Shown here piece after piece: positions 1 through 6,770 of a stretch of 24,225 nt of DNA (position 1 is its first letter; every line of letters starts with the position of its first letter). Source of the DNA: MedAcidi-G1 sp002294285 (GTDB lineage Bacteria; Actinomycetota; Acidimicrobiia; Acidimicrobiales; MedAcidi-G1); assembly GCA_963999645.1 (NCBI GenBank), contig CAXEUY010000021.1, forward strand, positions 1 to 24,225, read 5' to 3'. The notes beneath the pieces were generated by a model. That model did no database searches and was not told where the DNA came from. It saw only the letters and a program-made list of their open reading frames with translations. The translations under genes were made by a program, and so were the position numbers.

Positions 1-114
1 GAACACTGCAACAAACAGCTTTCAAGTAAAGACGGCGTCCTTGTTGACGAAGACGACAACTACGAATGTGTTGACAACCCTGACGGCGACCACCACCAGC
101 TCAAAGAAAAATAA
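1..114 (+). CDS. Small acidic Cys/His protein, C-terminal fragment
   Basis: Frame 1 is open from the window edge and ends in TAA, giving the last 37 residues of a protein whose start lies outside the window. The tail is rich in Asp and Glu, has two Cys (residues 3 and 23 of the fragment) and ends with an Asn-Pro-Asp-Gly-Asp-His-His stretch. The EHC at the edge and the YEC further on could be halves of a small zinc-binding fold, but any first Cys of a CxxC pair would be off the window, so this is inference. It converges on the tRNA-Pro gene 13 nt away. I do not recognise the family. The coding call rests on an uninterrupted frame and a sensible protein-like composition. Confidence 0.55.
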   Translation, partial: EHCNKQLSSKDGVLVDEDDNYECVDNPDGDHHQLKEK

Positions 115-127
115 TCCGGTTTTCTAG

Positions 128-202
128 TCGGGCTGAGAGGATTTGAACCTCCGACCTTCGGTCCCCCAGACCGACGCGCTAACCAAGCTGCGCCACAGCC
201 CG
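128..202 (-). tRNA. tRNA-Pro (anticodon GGG)
   Basis: Read on the minus strand, a 7-bp acceptor stem (CGGGCTG with CAGCCCG, 196-202 and 129-135) closes a full cloverleaf. The T-loop reads GGTTCAAATCC and the anticodon stem TCGGT/ACCGA encloses the loop CTGGGGG, which places GGG at positions 34-36. The discriminator base is A. The next three template bases give CTA, so CCA is not encoded and must be added by the tRNA nucleotidyltransferase. Length is 75 nt without CCA. Confidence 0.95.
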
Positions 203-277
203 CCGACACGAACTCTAACGTTTTTGTTCAGTCTCAAAACGTCTTTTAAGTTTTAAAACGCTTATTTGCTTGGGCTT

Positions 278-490
278 CTATGTAAACAAAACCCAAATTC
301 CTTCAACAAGTCGCCAACCTAGATATATCATTGCTGCGCTGACAAAAACCCAGAAATGCCAGGGGATCTTCTGTGACTTGGCTTCTTTTCCGTCACCTTC
401 TAATACCTTTTCACCACAAGATGAACAAGTACCTACTACAGAAACAGAATTTGGTGACAAGTATTTATCACAGGAAACGCACCAGGGCAT
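278..490 (-). CDS. Small zinc-ribbon protein with one membrane helix
   Basis: This 70-residue protein has two CxxC pairs (C4/C7 and C22/C25), typical of a small zinc ribbon, then a short charged linker and one hydrophobic segment at about residues 43-62, ending in a Trp-rich tail. The layout suggests a cytoplasmic metal-binding head tethered to the membrane. It starts 9 nt after the stop of the upstream phosphatase gene, and AAAGG 7 nt before the ATG is a good ribosome binding site lying across the end of that gene, so the two are probably co-transcribed. No family name is recognised. An overlapping plus-strand frame at 270-503 is the antisense shadow, since only this strand gives the paired cysteines and a membrane segment. 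Confidence 0.7.
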   Translation of the reverse strand: MPWCVSCDKYLSPNSVSVVGTCSSCGEKVLEGDGKEAKSQKIPWHFWVFVSAAMIYLGWRLVEGIWVLFT

Positions 491-499
491 TTTGTGCCT

Positions 500-1582
500 T
501 TAGTCTTTTCGTATTGCCAGAATGGCTACGTCATCAGCAAGAATTCCTTGATTGAAGTCGTTTGCAGCGTCCAGTAATTGTTTACAAAAAACGTCGGGAG
601 AGATTCCAGGGTTTCTTCGAATTGCATCACCTATTCTGTCCTCTCCGAATTGTTCATCTCCTCGCCGTGCCTCAACCAGACCATCTGTATACATAACTGC
701 CATGTCATCACGTGACAACGGTATTTCTCTACTGAAAAAATGCCCATTCGGGTCTAGCATCAACAGAGGCCCAGTTGACCTCAATGGTCTAACTTCGCGT
801 TCGTGCCAGAGAAATGCAGCTGGGTGACCGGCCGATGCATATCTCAAAGTTTCAGCTTCTGTGTCAAAAACTATTACAACAAGTGAAATAAACTCTTCTG
901 TTCTTTCGACGGAAACCATTTGGTGATTTAGCTCTTCAAGTGCTTGAGCCGGATCGCGAAATTGTCGCAAAAAAGTTCTTAAAAGATACTTCGCCTGAAA
1001 TGCGGTTATCGACGATTCAATTCCTTGACCTGAAACATCTCCAATTACTGCAGCTAATCGAGTGGGAGAAGCTTGAAAGACATCAAAGAAATCGCCTGCC
1101 ATGAGACCTGTTCCTGCCTGATATACACGACCAACATCGAAACCTGTAAATTCTGGAAGTTCTTCAGGCGCCAAACGTGCAGCCCATGCCTTCGGTGCTA
1201 ACTCTTCCTGCGCTAAAGCCTCTTGAGCTCTTCGTTCTATGTCATAACTTTTACGTGCCATTCGAGCTTCTCGAACAGCGTTCCTAGCCCAATATGTTGA
1301 CACCAAAGCCGGCACTGCAACCAAAACAAAGACTACTGCTGCGTCTGAAGTTTCTGTAAAAGCAGTGAAGAAAGAAGCTAGGGACAACAATCCATAAAGA
1401 CTCGCAGAATGAATCTCTTTACGAAACGTTGACCATGCCAAAGTATGCGCATCTGGTGCCTCATCACTGTCAACTTTTTGAACCACTCTGTAGCGTTGAC
1501 GAGCAGAGCGAATCCACGCCAGCGTTGCAGCTAGACAAATTATTCCAAGGGCAGTTAGGACTGGGGTCCGCATCTCAAACAT
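500..1582 (-). CDS. Membrane-anchored PP2C-type (SpoIIE/RsbU) serine phosphatase
   Basis: A 360-residue protein with hydrophobic segments at about 8-24, 62-77 and 81-98, a basic/helical linker to about 140, and a C-terminal SpoIIE-type PP2C phosphatase domain from about 148 to the end. The metal-binding signatures are visible: AGDFFD (D164), GDVSGQG (D182), ASAGHP (250-254), YTDGLVEAR (D300) and LADDVAIL (D350/D351). Family members dephosphorylate phosphoserine on anti-anti-sigma factors or similar partners. No PAS, GAF or HAMP sensor domain is evident, so any sensing would be through the membrane part. No anti-sigma or STAS gene lies in the window, so the target is unknown. AGGGGAG sits 7 nt before the ATG at 1582 and supports that start over the in-frame ATG nine bases later. 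It lies 74 nt downstream of der and may be read from the der transcript. Confidence 0.9.
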   Translation of the reverse strand: MFEMRTPVLTALGIICLAATLAWIRSARQRYRVVQKVDSDEAPDAHTLAWSTFRKEIHSASLYGLLSLASFFTAFTETSDAAVVFVLVAVPALVSTYWARNAVREARMARKSYDIERRAQEALAQEELAPKAWAARLAPEELPEFTGFDVGRVYQAGTGLMAGDFFDVFQASPTRLAAVIGDVSGQGIESSITAFQAKYLLRTFLRQFRDPAQALEELNHQMVSVERTEEFISLVVIVFDTEAETLRYASAGHPAAFLWHEREVRPLRSTGPLLMLDPNGHFFSREIPLSRDDMAVMYTDGLVEARRGDEQFGEDRIGDAIRRNPGISPDVFCKQLLDAANDFNQGILADDVAILAIRKD

Positions 1583-1656
1583 TATGCTACTCCCCTAATA
1601 AGGAGATCAGGTTTTAATTAAATTTGAATGATTTACTACTCTGAGTGCTTTTTTTA

Positions 1657-2967
1657 CTACTCTGAGCGTCTTCGTACTCTTAGTTTTATAGCGGTTGAAC
1701 CTAAATCAAGATCTTCTCTGATTTTTCTCTCCAGATAACGAAGCCAAGTTTTCGGTACTTCACGGTTAGCGAACAACGTAAAAGTAGGAGGATCAGTAGC
1801 TCCTTGGGTTGCATAGAGAACCCTCACTCCCCCTGGTGCCGGATGAGCGGCTTGAGCTGCTCTGACCACCTCATTAACTCTTCGGGTGGGAATACGAGTC
1901 TGATACTCTGCAACACTTTCTGCGAGCGCCGGCCAGAGACGCCCTACGTTTCGTCCACTCAGTGCACTGATCCTAATTACCGGAGCCTGTCCAATGAAAT
2001 GCAACCGATCACCTACTTGGCTGAGTACATCTTCTCGTTTTTCTGCATCACATAAATCCCATTTGTTTAGTAGAACCAAAATCGGACATCCTGCGGCATC
2101 CACTCTTTCGGCTAGTCTCTGATCTTGATGAGTTACCCCTTCTGTTGAGTCAATTATCAACAGTGAAACATCCGCTGAGTCAACCGCTTGCAGAGCCCTT
2201 ACCAGCGAGTAATACTCTGTGCTCTCATCAACACGTGCTTTTCTTCTCATTCCTGCTGTATCTATGAATCGAACAGGCCCATTTTCGGTTTCTACAACTG
2301 TGTCTATGCTGTCTCTTGTCGTTCCCGGCATATCGTGCACAACTGATCTGTCTTCTCCGATAAGTCTGTTAAAGAGAGTCGATTTACCGACATTTGGTCT
2401 TCCAACTAGAGTAACTCCAATTATTTTCCCTTCTTCATTGTCGGTTGACTCTGATTCTTCTTCTTGGGTTGAAGGTAATTTTTCGACCAGCATTTCTAGA
2501 AGATCTCCGGTGCCTTTTCCATGCAGGGCGCTAACTGGGATAGGTTCACCTAAACCGAGAGATAGAAGATTCCACATTTCAGTTTCAAGATTCGTGTTAT
2601 CTACTTTGTTCGCTACAACCAGAACCGTATCTTGCTTCGAACGTAGAAGGGAAGCGATCTGAGCATCATCATCGGTGACTCCAACAGTTACATCAACCAC
2701 AAATAAAACTGCGTCTGCTTCACCTATTGCTTTTTCGCTCTGAGTGCTGACTTTTTCATCGAGAGCATTACCGGCTGCCATCCACCCACCTGTATCGATG
2801 AGTTTGAATTCTTTTCCCGACCAAGAGGCGACCACTTCCTTTCGGTCTCGTGTAACACCGGGGCGTTCTTCTACTATTGCTTCACGTCTTCCAAGTATTC
2901 TGTTTAGAAGAGTCGATTTCCCCACATTTGGCCTACCGACTATCGCGACTGTTGGAAGCATCATCAT
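1657..2967 (-). CDS. der: Ribosome assembly GTPase Der (EngA)
   Basis: Der is the double-GTPase needed for 50S subunit maturation. Both G domains are complete: GRPNVGKS at 11-18, DTGG at 58-61 and NKVD at 120-123 in the first; GRPNVGKS at 189-196, DTAG at 236-239 and NKWD at 301-304 in the second. An acidic linker (about 165-180) separates them, and a KH-like domain with a basic RRRSE tail closes the protein (about 355-436). Length is usual. The start has three consecutive ATG codons (2967, 2964, 2961); the first overlaps the TGA of the DUF512 gene as ATGA, pointing to translational coupling. In actinobacteria der ends the scpA-scpB-rluB-cmk-der block, as it does here apart from the inserted ispH and DUF512 genes. 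Confidence 0.97.
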   Translation of the reverse strand: MMMLPTVAIVGRPNVGKSTLLNRILGRREAIVEERPGVTRDRKEVVASWSGKEFKLIDTGGWMAAGNALDEKVSTQSEKAIGEADAVLFVVDVTVGVTDDDAQIASLLRSKQDTVLVVANKVDNTNLETEMWNLLSLGLGEPIPVSALHGKGTGDLLEMLVEKLPSTQEEESESTDNEEGKIIGVTLVGRPNVGKSTLFNRLIGEDRSVVHDMPGTTRDSIDTVVETENGPVRFIDTAGMRRKARVDESTEYYSLVRALQAVDSADVSLLIIDSTEGVTHQDQRLAERVDAAGCPILVLLNKWDLCDAEKREDVLSQVGDRLHFIGQAPVIRISALSGRNVGRLWPALAESVAEYQTRIPTRRVNEVVRAAQAAHPAPGGVRVLYATQGATDPPTFTLFANREVPKTWLRYLERKIREDLDLGSTAIKLRVRRRSE

Positions 2968-4334
2968 AACCTATTCGAAGTAAGCGTTTTTTTGAGAAAA
3001 GCGCCATCTGTTGGTATCACTTCAACTTCTCTGGGCAACTCTGATGGTGTCATCCCGTCTAAAAATCGTCCTCCGCTTAAACAAACATCGGGAAGCAAAT
3101 ATCGATGGCCTTCAGGTTCTGTCGAAAGAACTCGAACTAAATCTTCACCAACTATCAGACCTGTTACACCAATGTTTCCGCCGAAAAAATTGTTTTTCAC
3201 TGGGACTATTCGAACGTCTTTCCTGTTCAAACTTGCAATTAAGGGCCTTATAACCTCAGCCCCTAATTCACCTGTAAGTACCCCAACTGGGGTTTCGGTT
3301 GTTTTTTCATTTTTTTTCTCTTCATCGTTAATTTCTGCTCGCGGCGCTCTAAAGCCTAGAGGTGGGGCTCCTTCCACGGAGGCAAAAAATCCAGAAGGTT
3401 TGTCACGTTTAAAATCTTGGTTTGAGAATTCAAGCTCAAATGCTCTTGCCATTCCTATACCATCTTCATACATTTCAAAGTCCCCATAACTTTCAGCTGC
3501 TGGAAAGTCTCTTTCGGCTGCTAAATAGTATTCGTCCGCTGCGTAAACAAGATAACGGCCTAGATGCTCTTTGAATAGCTGTTGCCAAACCTCAATCTGG
3601 TCAACGACTTTATTCGCTTCTGCTCTGGTATGTGAACGCATTCTTGGTTCATTTGTGTACTTACTCACGCCTAGAGGCACCACACTCAATGTTGCTAACT
3701 CAGAATATTTTTCGGCGATACCTGCCAGAGTATCTTCAAGCCAATAGCCGTCATTAACCCCTGGGCATACCACTACTTGACCATGAACAGCTACTCCGTT
3801 GTCTAATAGCTCTGAAAGCCATCTCAAGCTGGTGGCACCTCTACGGTTTCTCAACATTTCTGACCTTTTGTTTGGGTCAGTTGCGTGGATACTCACATAA
3901 AGCGGCGACAAGCCTTCAGCCAATACCCTTTCCAAATCCGATTCAGTAAATCTGGTAAGCGTGGTGAAATTACCGTATAGGAATGAAAGCCTGTAGTCGT
4001 CATCTTTCAGATAGAGGCTTTTTCTGAGTCCCGGAGGAAGCTGATATATGAAACAAAACTCGCAATGGTTGTCACAAGTGCGAACACGATCGAAAAGTGC
4101 ACCATCAACTTCAATCCCCAAAGGAATTCCCGCCTGTCTGGTTATTTCTACTTCACTGTGGATTCCACCTGAATTTATTTCGAGAGTAACTTGCGGTTCG
4201 TCAATCAATAGTTGGTATTCGATTACGTCTCTTGGTACACAGCCGTTTATAGCTAATATTTCCTCTCCTCCTCTTAACCCATGTTGCTCAGCTGGAGAAT
4301 TGGGAGAAACCGAAACAATTGTTGGAACTGACAT
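2964..4334 (-). CDS. PDZ / DUF512 radical-SAM-like iron-sulfur protein
   Basis: The protein (456 residues from the ATG at 4334) begins with a PDZ-like domain (IVSVSPNSPAEQHGL...GDEIL-type pattern, about residues 1-70). It continues with a CxxxCxxC triad (C87, C91, C94; TCDNHCEFC), the cluster-binding pattern of radical SAM enzymes, and ends in a DUF512 domain. Its reaction is unknown. The reading frame continues to a TTG at 4367, but PDZ-DUF512 proteins normally start just before the SPNSPA motif, so I prefer the ATG. It has no Shine-Dalgarno sequence; TAGTCT lies 7 nt upstream (4342-4347), compatible with a leaderless message. Its stop overlaps the der start (ATGA), and DUF512 genes are also found next to der in Firmicutes, hinting at a shared role in ribosome assembly. 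Confidence 0.88.
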   Translation of the reverse strand: MSVPTIVSVSPNSPAEQHGLRGGEEILAINGCVPRDVIEYQLLIDEPQVTLEINSGGIHSEVEITRQAGIPLGIEVDGALFDRVRTCDNHCEFCFIYQLPPGLRKSLYLKDDDYRLSFLYGNFTTLTRFTESDLERVLAEGLSPLYVSIHATDPNKRSEMLRNRRGATSLRWLSELLDNGVAVHGQVVVCPGVNDGYWLEDTLAGIAEKYSELATLSVVPLGVSKYTNEPRMRSHTRAEANKVVDQIEVWQQLFKEHLGRYLVYAADEYYLAAERDFPAAESYGDFEMYEDGIGMARAFELEFSNQDFKRDKPSGFFASVEGAPPLGFRAPRAEINDEEKKNEKTTETPVGVLTGELGAEVIRPLIASLNRKDVRIVPVKNNFFGGNIGVTGLIVGEDLVRVLSTEPEGHRYLLPDVCLSGGRFLDGMTPSELPREVEVIPTDGAFLKKTLTSNRL

Positions 4335-4341
4335 AACTACA

Positions 4342-4347
4342 AGACTA
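4342..4347 (-). promoter_or_regulatory. Putative -10 box for a leaderless DUF512-der transcript
   Basis: On the minus strand TAGTCT fits the TANNNT consensus of actinobacterial -10 elements and ends 7 nt before the ATG at 4334. There is no Shine-Dalgarno sequence in the gap. Transcription would then begin at or next to the start codon. This is inferred from sequence only. Confidence 0.4.
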
Positions 4348-4369
4348 TCTAAGACCCGCCTTTGCAAAG

Positions 4370-4375
4370 TAAAGT
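4370..4375 (+). promoter_or_regulatory. Putative -10 box for a leaderless ispH transcript
   Basis: TAAAGT fits TANNNT and ends exactly 6 nt before the ispH ATG, leaving no room for a ribosome binding site (TATCGT intervenes). Together with the oppositely facing box at 4342-4347, this 47-nt gap can hold two outward, overlapping promoters. Confidence 0.45.
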
Positions 4376-4381
4376 TATCGT

Positions 4382-5419
4382 ATGAACGTCGACCGTGTCC
4401 TTTTAGCTGAACCTAGGGGTTTTTGCGCTGGTGTAGAAATGGCCATCAAAGCTCTAACTTGGATGGTTAAAGCTTTTGATGAGCCTGTCTACTGTTATCA
4501 CGAAATAGTTCATAACAAACTTATTGTTGAACGTTTTGAAAAACTTGGCGTTGTATTTGTTGATGATATTGAAGAGGTCCCATCAGGTTCTCCGCTGATG
4601 CTCTCAGCTCACGGTTCAGCTCCGGAAGTTGTAGAAAAGGCAGACGAAGTTTCTAGTTACATGGTGGATGCTGTTTGCCCTTTGGTAACCAAAGTGCACC
4701 ACGAAGTGAAAATACGTTCTAAGAAAGGATTCCAGATTGTCTATGTTGGACATGCCGGACATGAAGAGGCGGAAGGCACTATAGCCGTTTCCCCTGATTC
4801 TATTCATCGCGTTGAGGAAGCTGAAGATGTTGATTCGTTGCCTGAGCTCGGTGACAAAGTGGCTGTTTTAGCTCAGACAACATTAAGCCACCGCGACTGG
4901 GAGGGAGTGGTTTCAGCTGCAGAAAAACGTTGGCCTGAAATCTGGTCTCCTGGACGAAGCGATTTGTGTTTCGCTACTACTAACAGGCAAGCCGCGTTAC
5001 TTGAATTGGTGGGGCACTGTGATTCGGTAGTTGTAATAGGTTCAAAAAACAGTTCTAACACAAGAGCGTTGGTCAAGTTAGCTGAAGAGGCTGGGTGTGA
5101 AAAAGTCGTTTGGATTAATAAAGCTCAGGAACTTCCTAAAGATCTTTCTGGGGTTGTAGGTGTAACTGCAGGTGCGTCAGCTCCAGACGAAGTTGTCAGC
5201 GAAGTGATCGAGGCGCTGAGTCCCGTTGATGGCGTTCATAACGTCAGACACACGTTAGAGGATGAATATTTTCCACCTCCACGGAACATAAGGAACTTAC
5301 TTAGCGCTATTGATAGTTTCGCGAGATTAGGATTTGCTGCACCGTCGGGAAACATCAAATTTGCTGACAAAGAAATCGACGCTTCGGAGATCCTGCAGAG
5401 TCTTAGCTCATCATCCTAA
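4382..5419 (+). CDS. ispH: 4-Hydroxy-3-methylbut-2-enyl diphosphate reductase IspH
   Basis: IspH (LytB) carries out the last step of the MEP isoprenoid pathway, reducing HMBPP to IPP and DMAPP with a [4Fe-4S] cluster. The three cluster cysteines are in place: C15 (RGFCAGV), C98 (AVCPLVTKVH) and C195 (LCFATTNRQ). The substrate-binding residues H43 (EIVHN), H76 (SAHG) and the HEEAEGT motif (126-132) are also present. The 345-residue length is normal. It is the only plus-strand gene in the der-to-scpA stretch. It starts 47 nt from the divergent DUF512 gene, and its TAA overlaps the plsC stop on the other strand. The start has no Shine-Dalgarno sequence and is probably leaderless. Confidence 0.97.
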   Translation: MNVDRVLLAEPRGFCAGVEMAIKALTWMVKAFDEPVYCYHEIVHNKLIVERFEKLGVVFVDDIEEVPSGSPLMLSAHGSAPEVVEKADEVSSYMVDAVCPLVTKVHHEVKIRSKKGFQIVYVGHAGHEEAEGTIAVSPDSIHRVEEAEDVDSLPELGDKVAVLAQTTLSHRDWEGVVSAAEKRWPEIWSPGRSDLCFATTNRQAALLELVGHCDSVVVIGSKNSSNTRALVKLAEEAGCEKVVWINKAQELPKDLSGVVGVTAGASAPDEVVSEVIEALSPVDGVHNVRHTLEDEYFPPPRNIRNLLSAIDSFARLGFAAPSGNIKFADKEIDASEILQSLSSSS

Positions 5420-6123
5420 ACGGTTTGACGCTTATTATTTTTCCTAGATTTACCAGCTAGCAGCGTCTGGGCTTGTTCAAAAGCTTCTTGTAAAGCCTGC
5501 CTTAACTGCTCTGTGAGGTCATCGACTGCCTGTCTGGGGACACGTCCTTCAAACTTTGGTGGCAGGACAGGCTCTCCTACAACAATAAAAACTTTTGCAG
5601 GTTTGATAAACCTGGCTTTATGAGGCATGGCTTTATCTGTTCCTGCGATTCCGAGAGGAATTATAGGGACACCTGCTCTGGCAGCAACAAAAGTGGGACC
5701 TGAAAACATGTTTTCGCTCTCAACTCTTGAACCTGATCTGCGTGTACCTTCAGGAAACATTACGAGTGGCTCTCCTCGCTCTAAGACTTCTTGACAGGCT
5801 CGCAGTGCAGCTCTATCTGCTGTTCCTCTCTGAACAGGGAAGCACCCGAGGACCCCCACGAACCAGCCTCCGAGTCTGTTGTTCCAAATTGATTCTTTTC
5901 CTAGATATCTGATGCGTCTTTTAATTATTAATCCGGCCAGTGGAGAATCAATGTATGAACGGTGAACAGGTGCGAGAATGTAAGGTTTGTCTTTTGGTAG
6001 CCGATCCTTATTTACTGTGGTGAAGCGAAAAAGACACTTAGCTACGATCCATGCCAGCGTCCAAAAAAATCTGTACACGGCCTTTTCGCCTATATTCATA
6101 GGCTTTCCGAGATCTACTTTCAT
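5416..6123 (-). CDS. plsC: 1-Acyl-sn-glycerol-3-phosphate acyltransferase (PlsC family)
   Basis: A 235-residue LPLAT-family acyltransferase that would convert lysophosphatidic acid to phosphatidic acid in phospholipid synthesis at the inner face of the membrane. The catalytic HX4D motif is HRSYID (H54, D59) and the phosphate-binding PEGTR motif is at 124-128. A hydrophobic stretch at about 18-34 can anchor it to the membrane, and the C-terminus is strongly basic (KSRKNNKR). The ATG overlaps the cmk TGA as ATGA, so it is translationally coupled to cmk. The cmk-plsC pairing is common in Gram-positive bacteria. The exact acyl acceptor cannot be read from sequence. Confidence 0.92.
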   Translation of the reverse strand: MKVDLGKPMNIGEKAVYRFFWTLAWIVAKCLFRFTTVNKDRLPKDKPYILAPVHRSYIDSPLAGLIIKRRIRYLGKESIWNNRLGGWFVGVLGCFPVQRGTADRAALRACQEVLERGEPLVMFPEGTRRSGSRVESENMFSGPTFVAARAGVPIIPLGIAGTDKAMPHKARFIKPAKVFIVVGEPVLPPKFEGRVPRQAVDDLTEQLRQALQEAFEQAQTLLAGKSRKNNKRQTV

Positions 6124-6770
6124 CTAAACAATTCCAAGATCTTTTCGACTGTTTCTTCAATTCCCATAAGAGTTGTATCTAGTTCTATTGCATCATCAGA
6201 ACGTACCAAAGGACTTGTTGAACGACCTTTGTCTGCTTCGTCTCTTTTTCTTATCGAGTCAGCGACTCCTGAAGTGTCTACAGTTTCCTCTTGTTCGGTG
6301 CGCCTTTCAGCGCGGATTTCTTCTGAGGCAGTCAAATAAACCTTCACTTTCGCTTCGGGAAAGACAACTGAACCTATGTCTCGCCCTTCAACTACCCCTC
6401 CCCCTTTTTCTTCTGCCCAGGTGCGCTGTCTTTTAACCATTTCTTTCCGTACTTCTGGCATAGCTGCTACCACACTCACTGTTTCGGTGACTTCGGAGCT
6501 TCTTATCTCTTTGCTTGCGTCTTTGCCGTGCACTACACAAATCCCATCATCGAAATTGAAATCCAACTCTTTAGCTACTTTCAAAACTTCTTGCTCATTA
6601 CTGACTTCGAGTTTCTGCTGAAGGGACACGAAGGCTACTGCTCTGTACATCGCCCCTGTATCTAGGTAATCCAAGTTAAGTTTTTTTGCCAAAGCCTTGG
6701 CTATTGTGGATTTTCCTGATCCTGCCGGGCCATCAATTGCGATGATCCTTTCGTTAGTTGAGTCATTCAT
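6120..6770 (-). CDS. cmk: Cytidylate kinase
   Basis: Cmk phosphorylates CMP and dCMP with ATP. The P-loop GPAGSGKS is at 14-21, followed by the LDTGAMYRA motif (36-44) typical of bacterial CMP kinases. The VVEGRDIGSVVFPEA stretch and the TASEEIRAERR lid region are also seen. The 216-residue length is normal. Its start overlaps the end of aroA by 8 nt and its stop overlaps plsC. aroA-cmk adjacency is widely conserved in bacteria (for example serC-aroA-cmk-rpsA in E. coli), but rpsA does not follow here. Confidence 0.97.
   Translation of the reverse strand: MNDSTNERIIAIDGPAGSGKSTIAKALAKKLNLDYLDTGAMYRAVAFVSLQQKLEVSNEQEVLKVAKELDFNFDDGICVVHGKDASKEIRSSEVTETVSVVAAMPEVRKEMVKRQRTWAEEKGGGVVEGRDIGSVVFPEAKVKVYLTASEEIRAERRTEQEETVDTSGVADSIRKRDEADKGRSTSPLVRSDDAIELDTTLMGIEETVEKILELFR

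Noticed and set aside
2219..2662. Plus-strand open frame opposite der
   Set aside because: Ser/Pro/Arg-rich shadow of the second GTPase domain of der; no ribosome site or family motif.
2992..3489. Plus-strand open frame of 165 codons opposite the DUF512 gene
   Set aside because: Antisense shadow with low-complexity Ser/Pro runs; the minus strand carries the recognisable protein.
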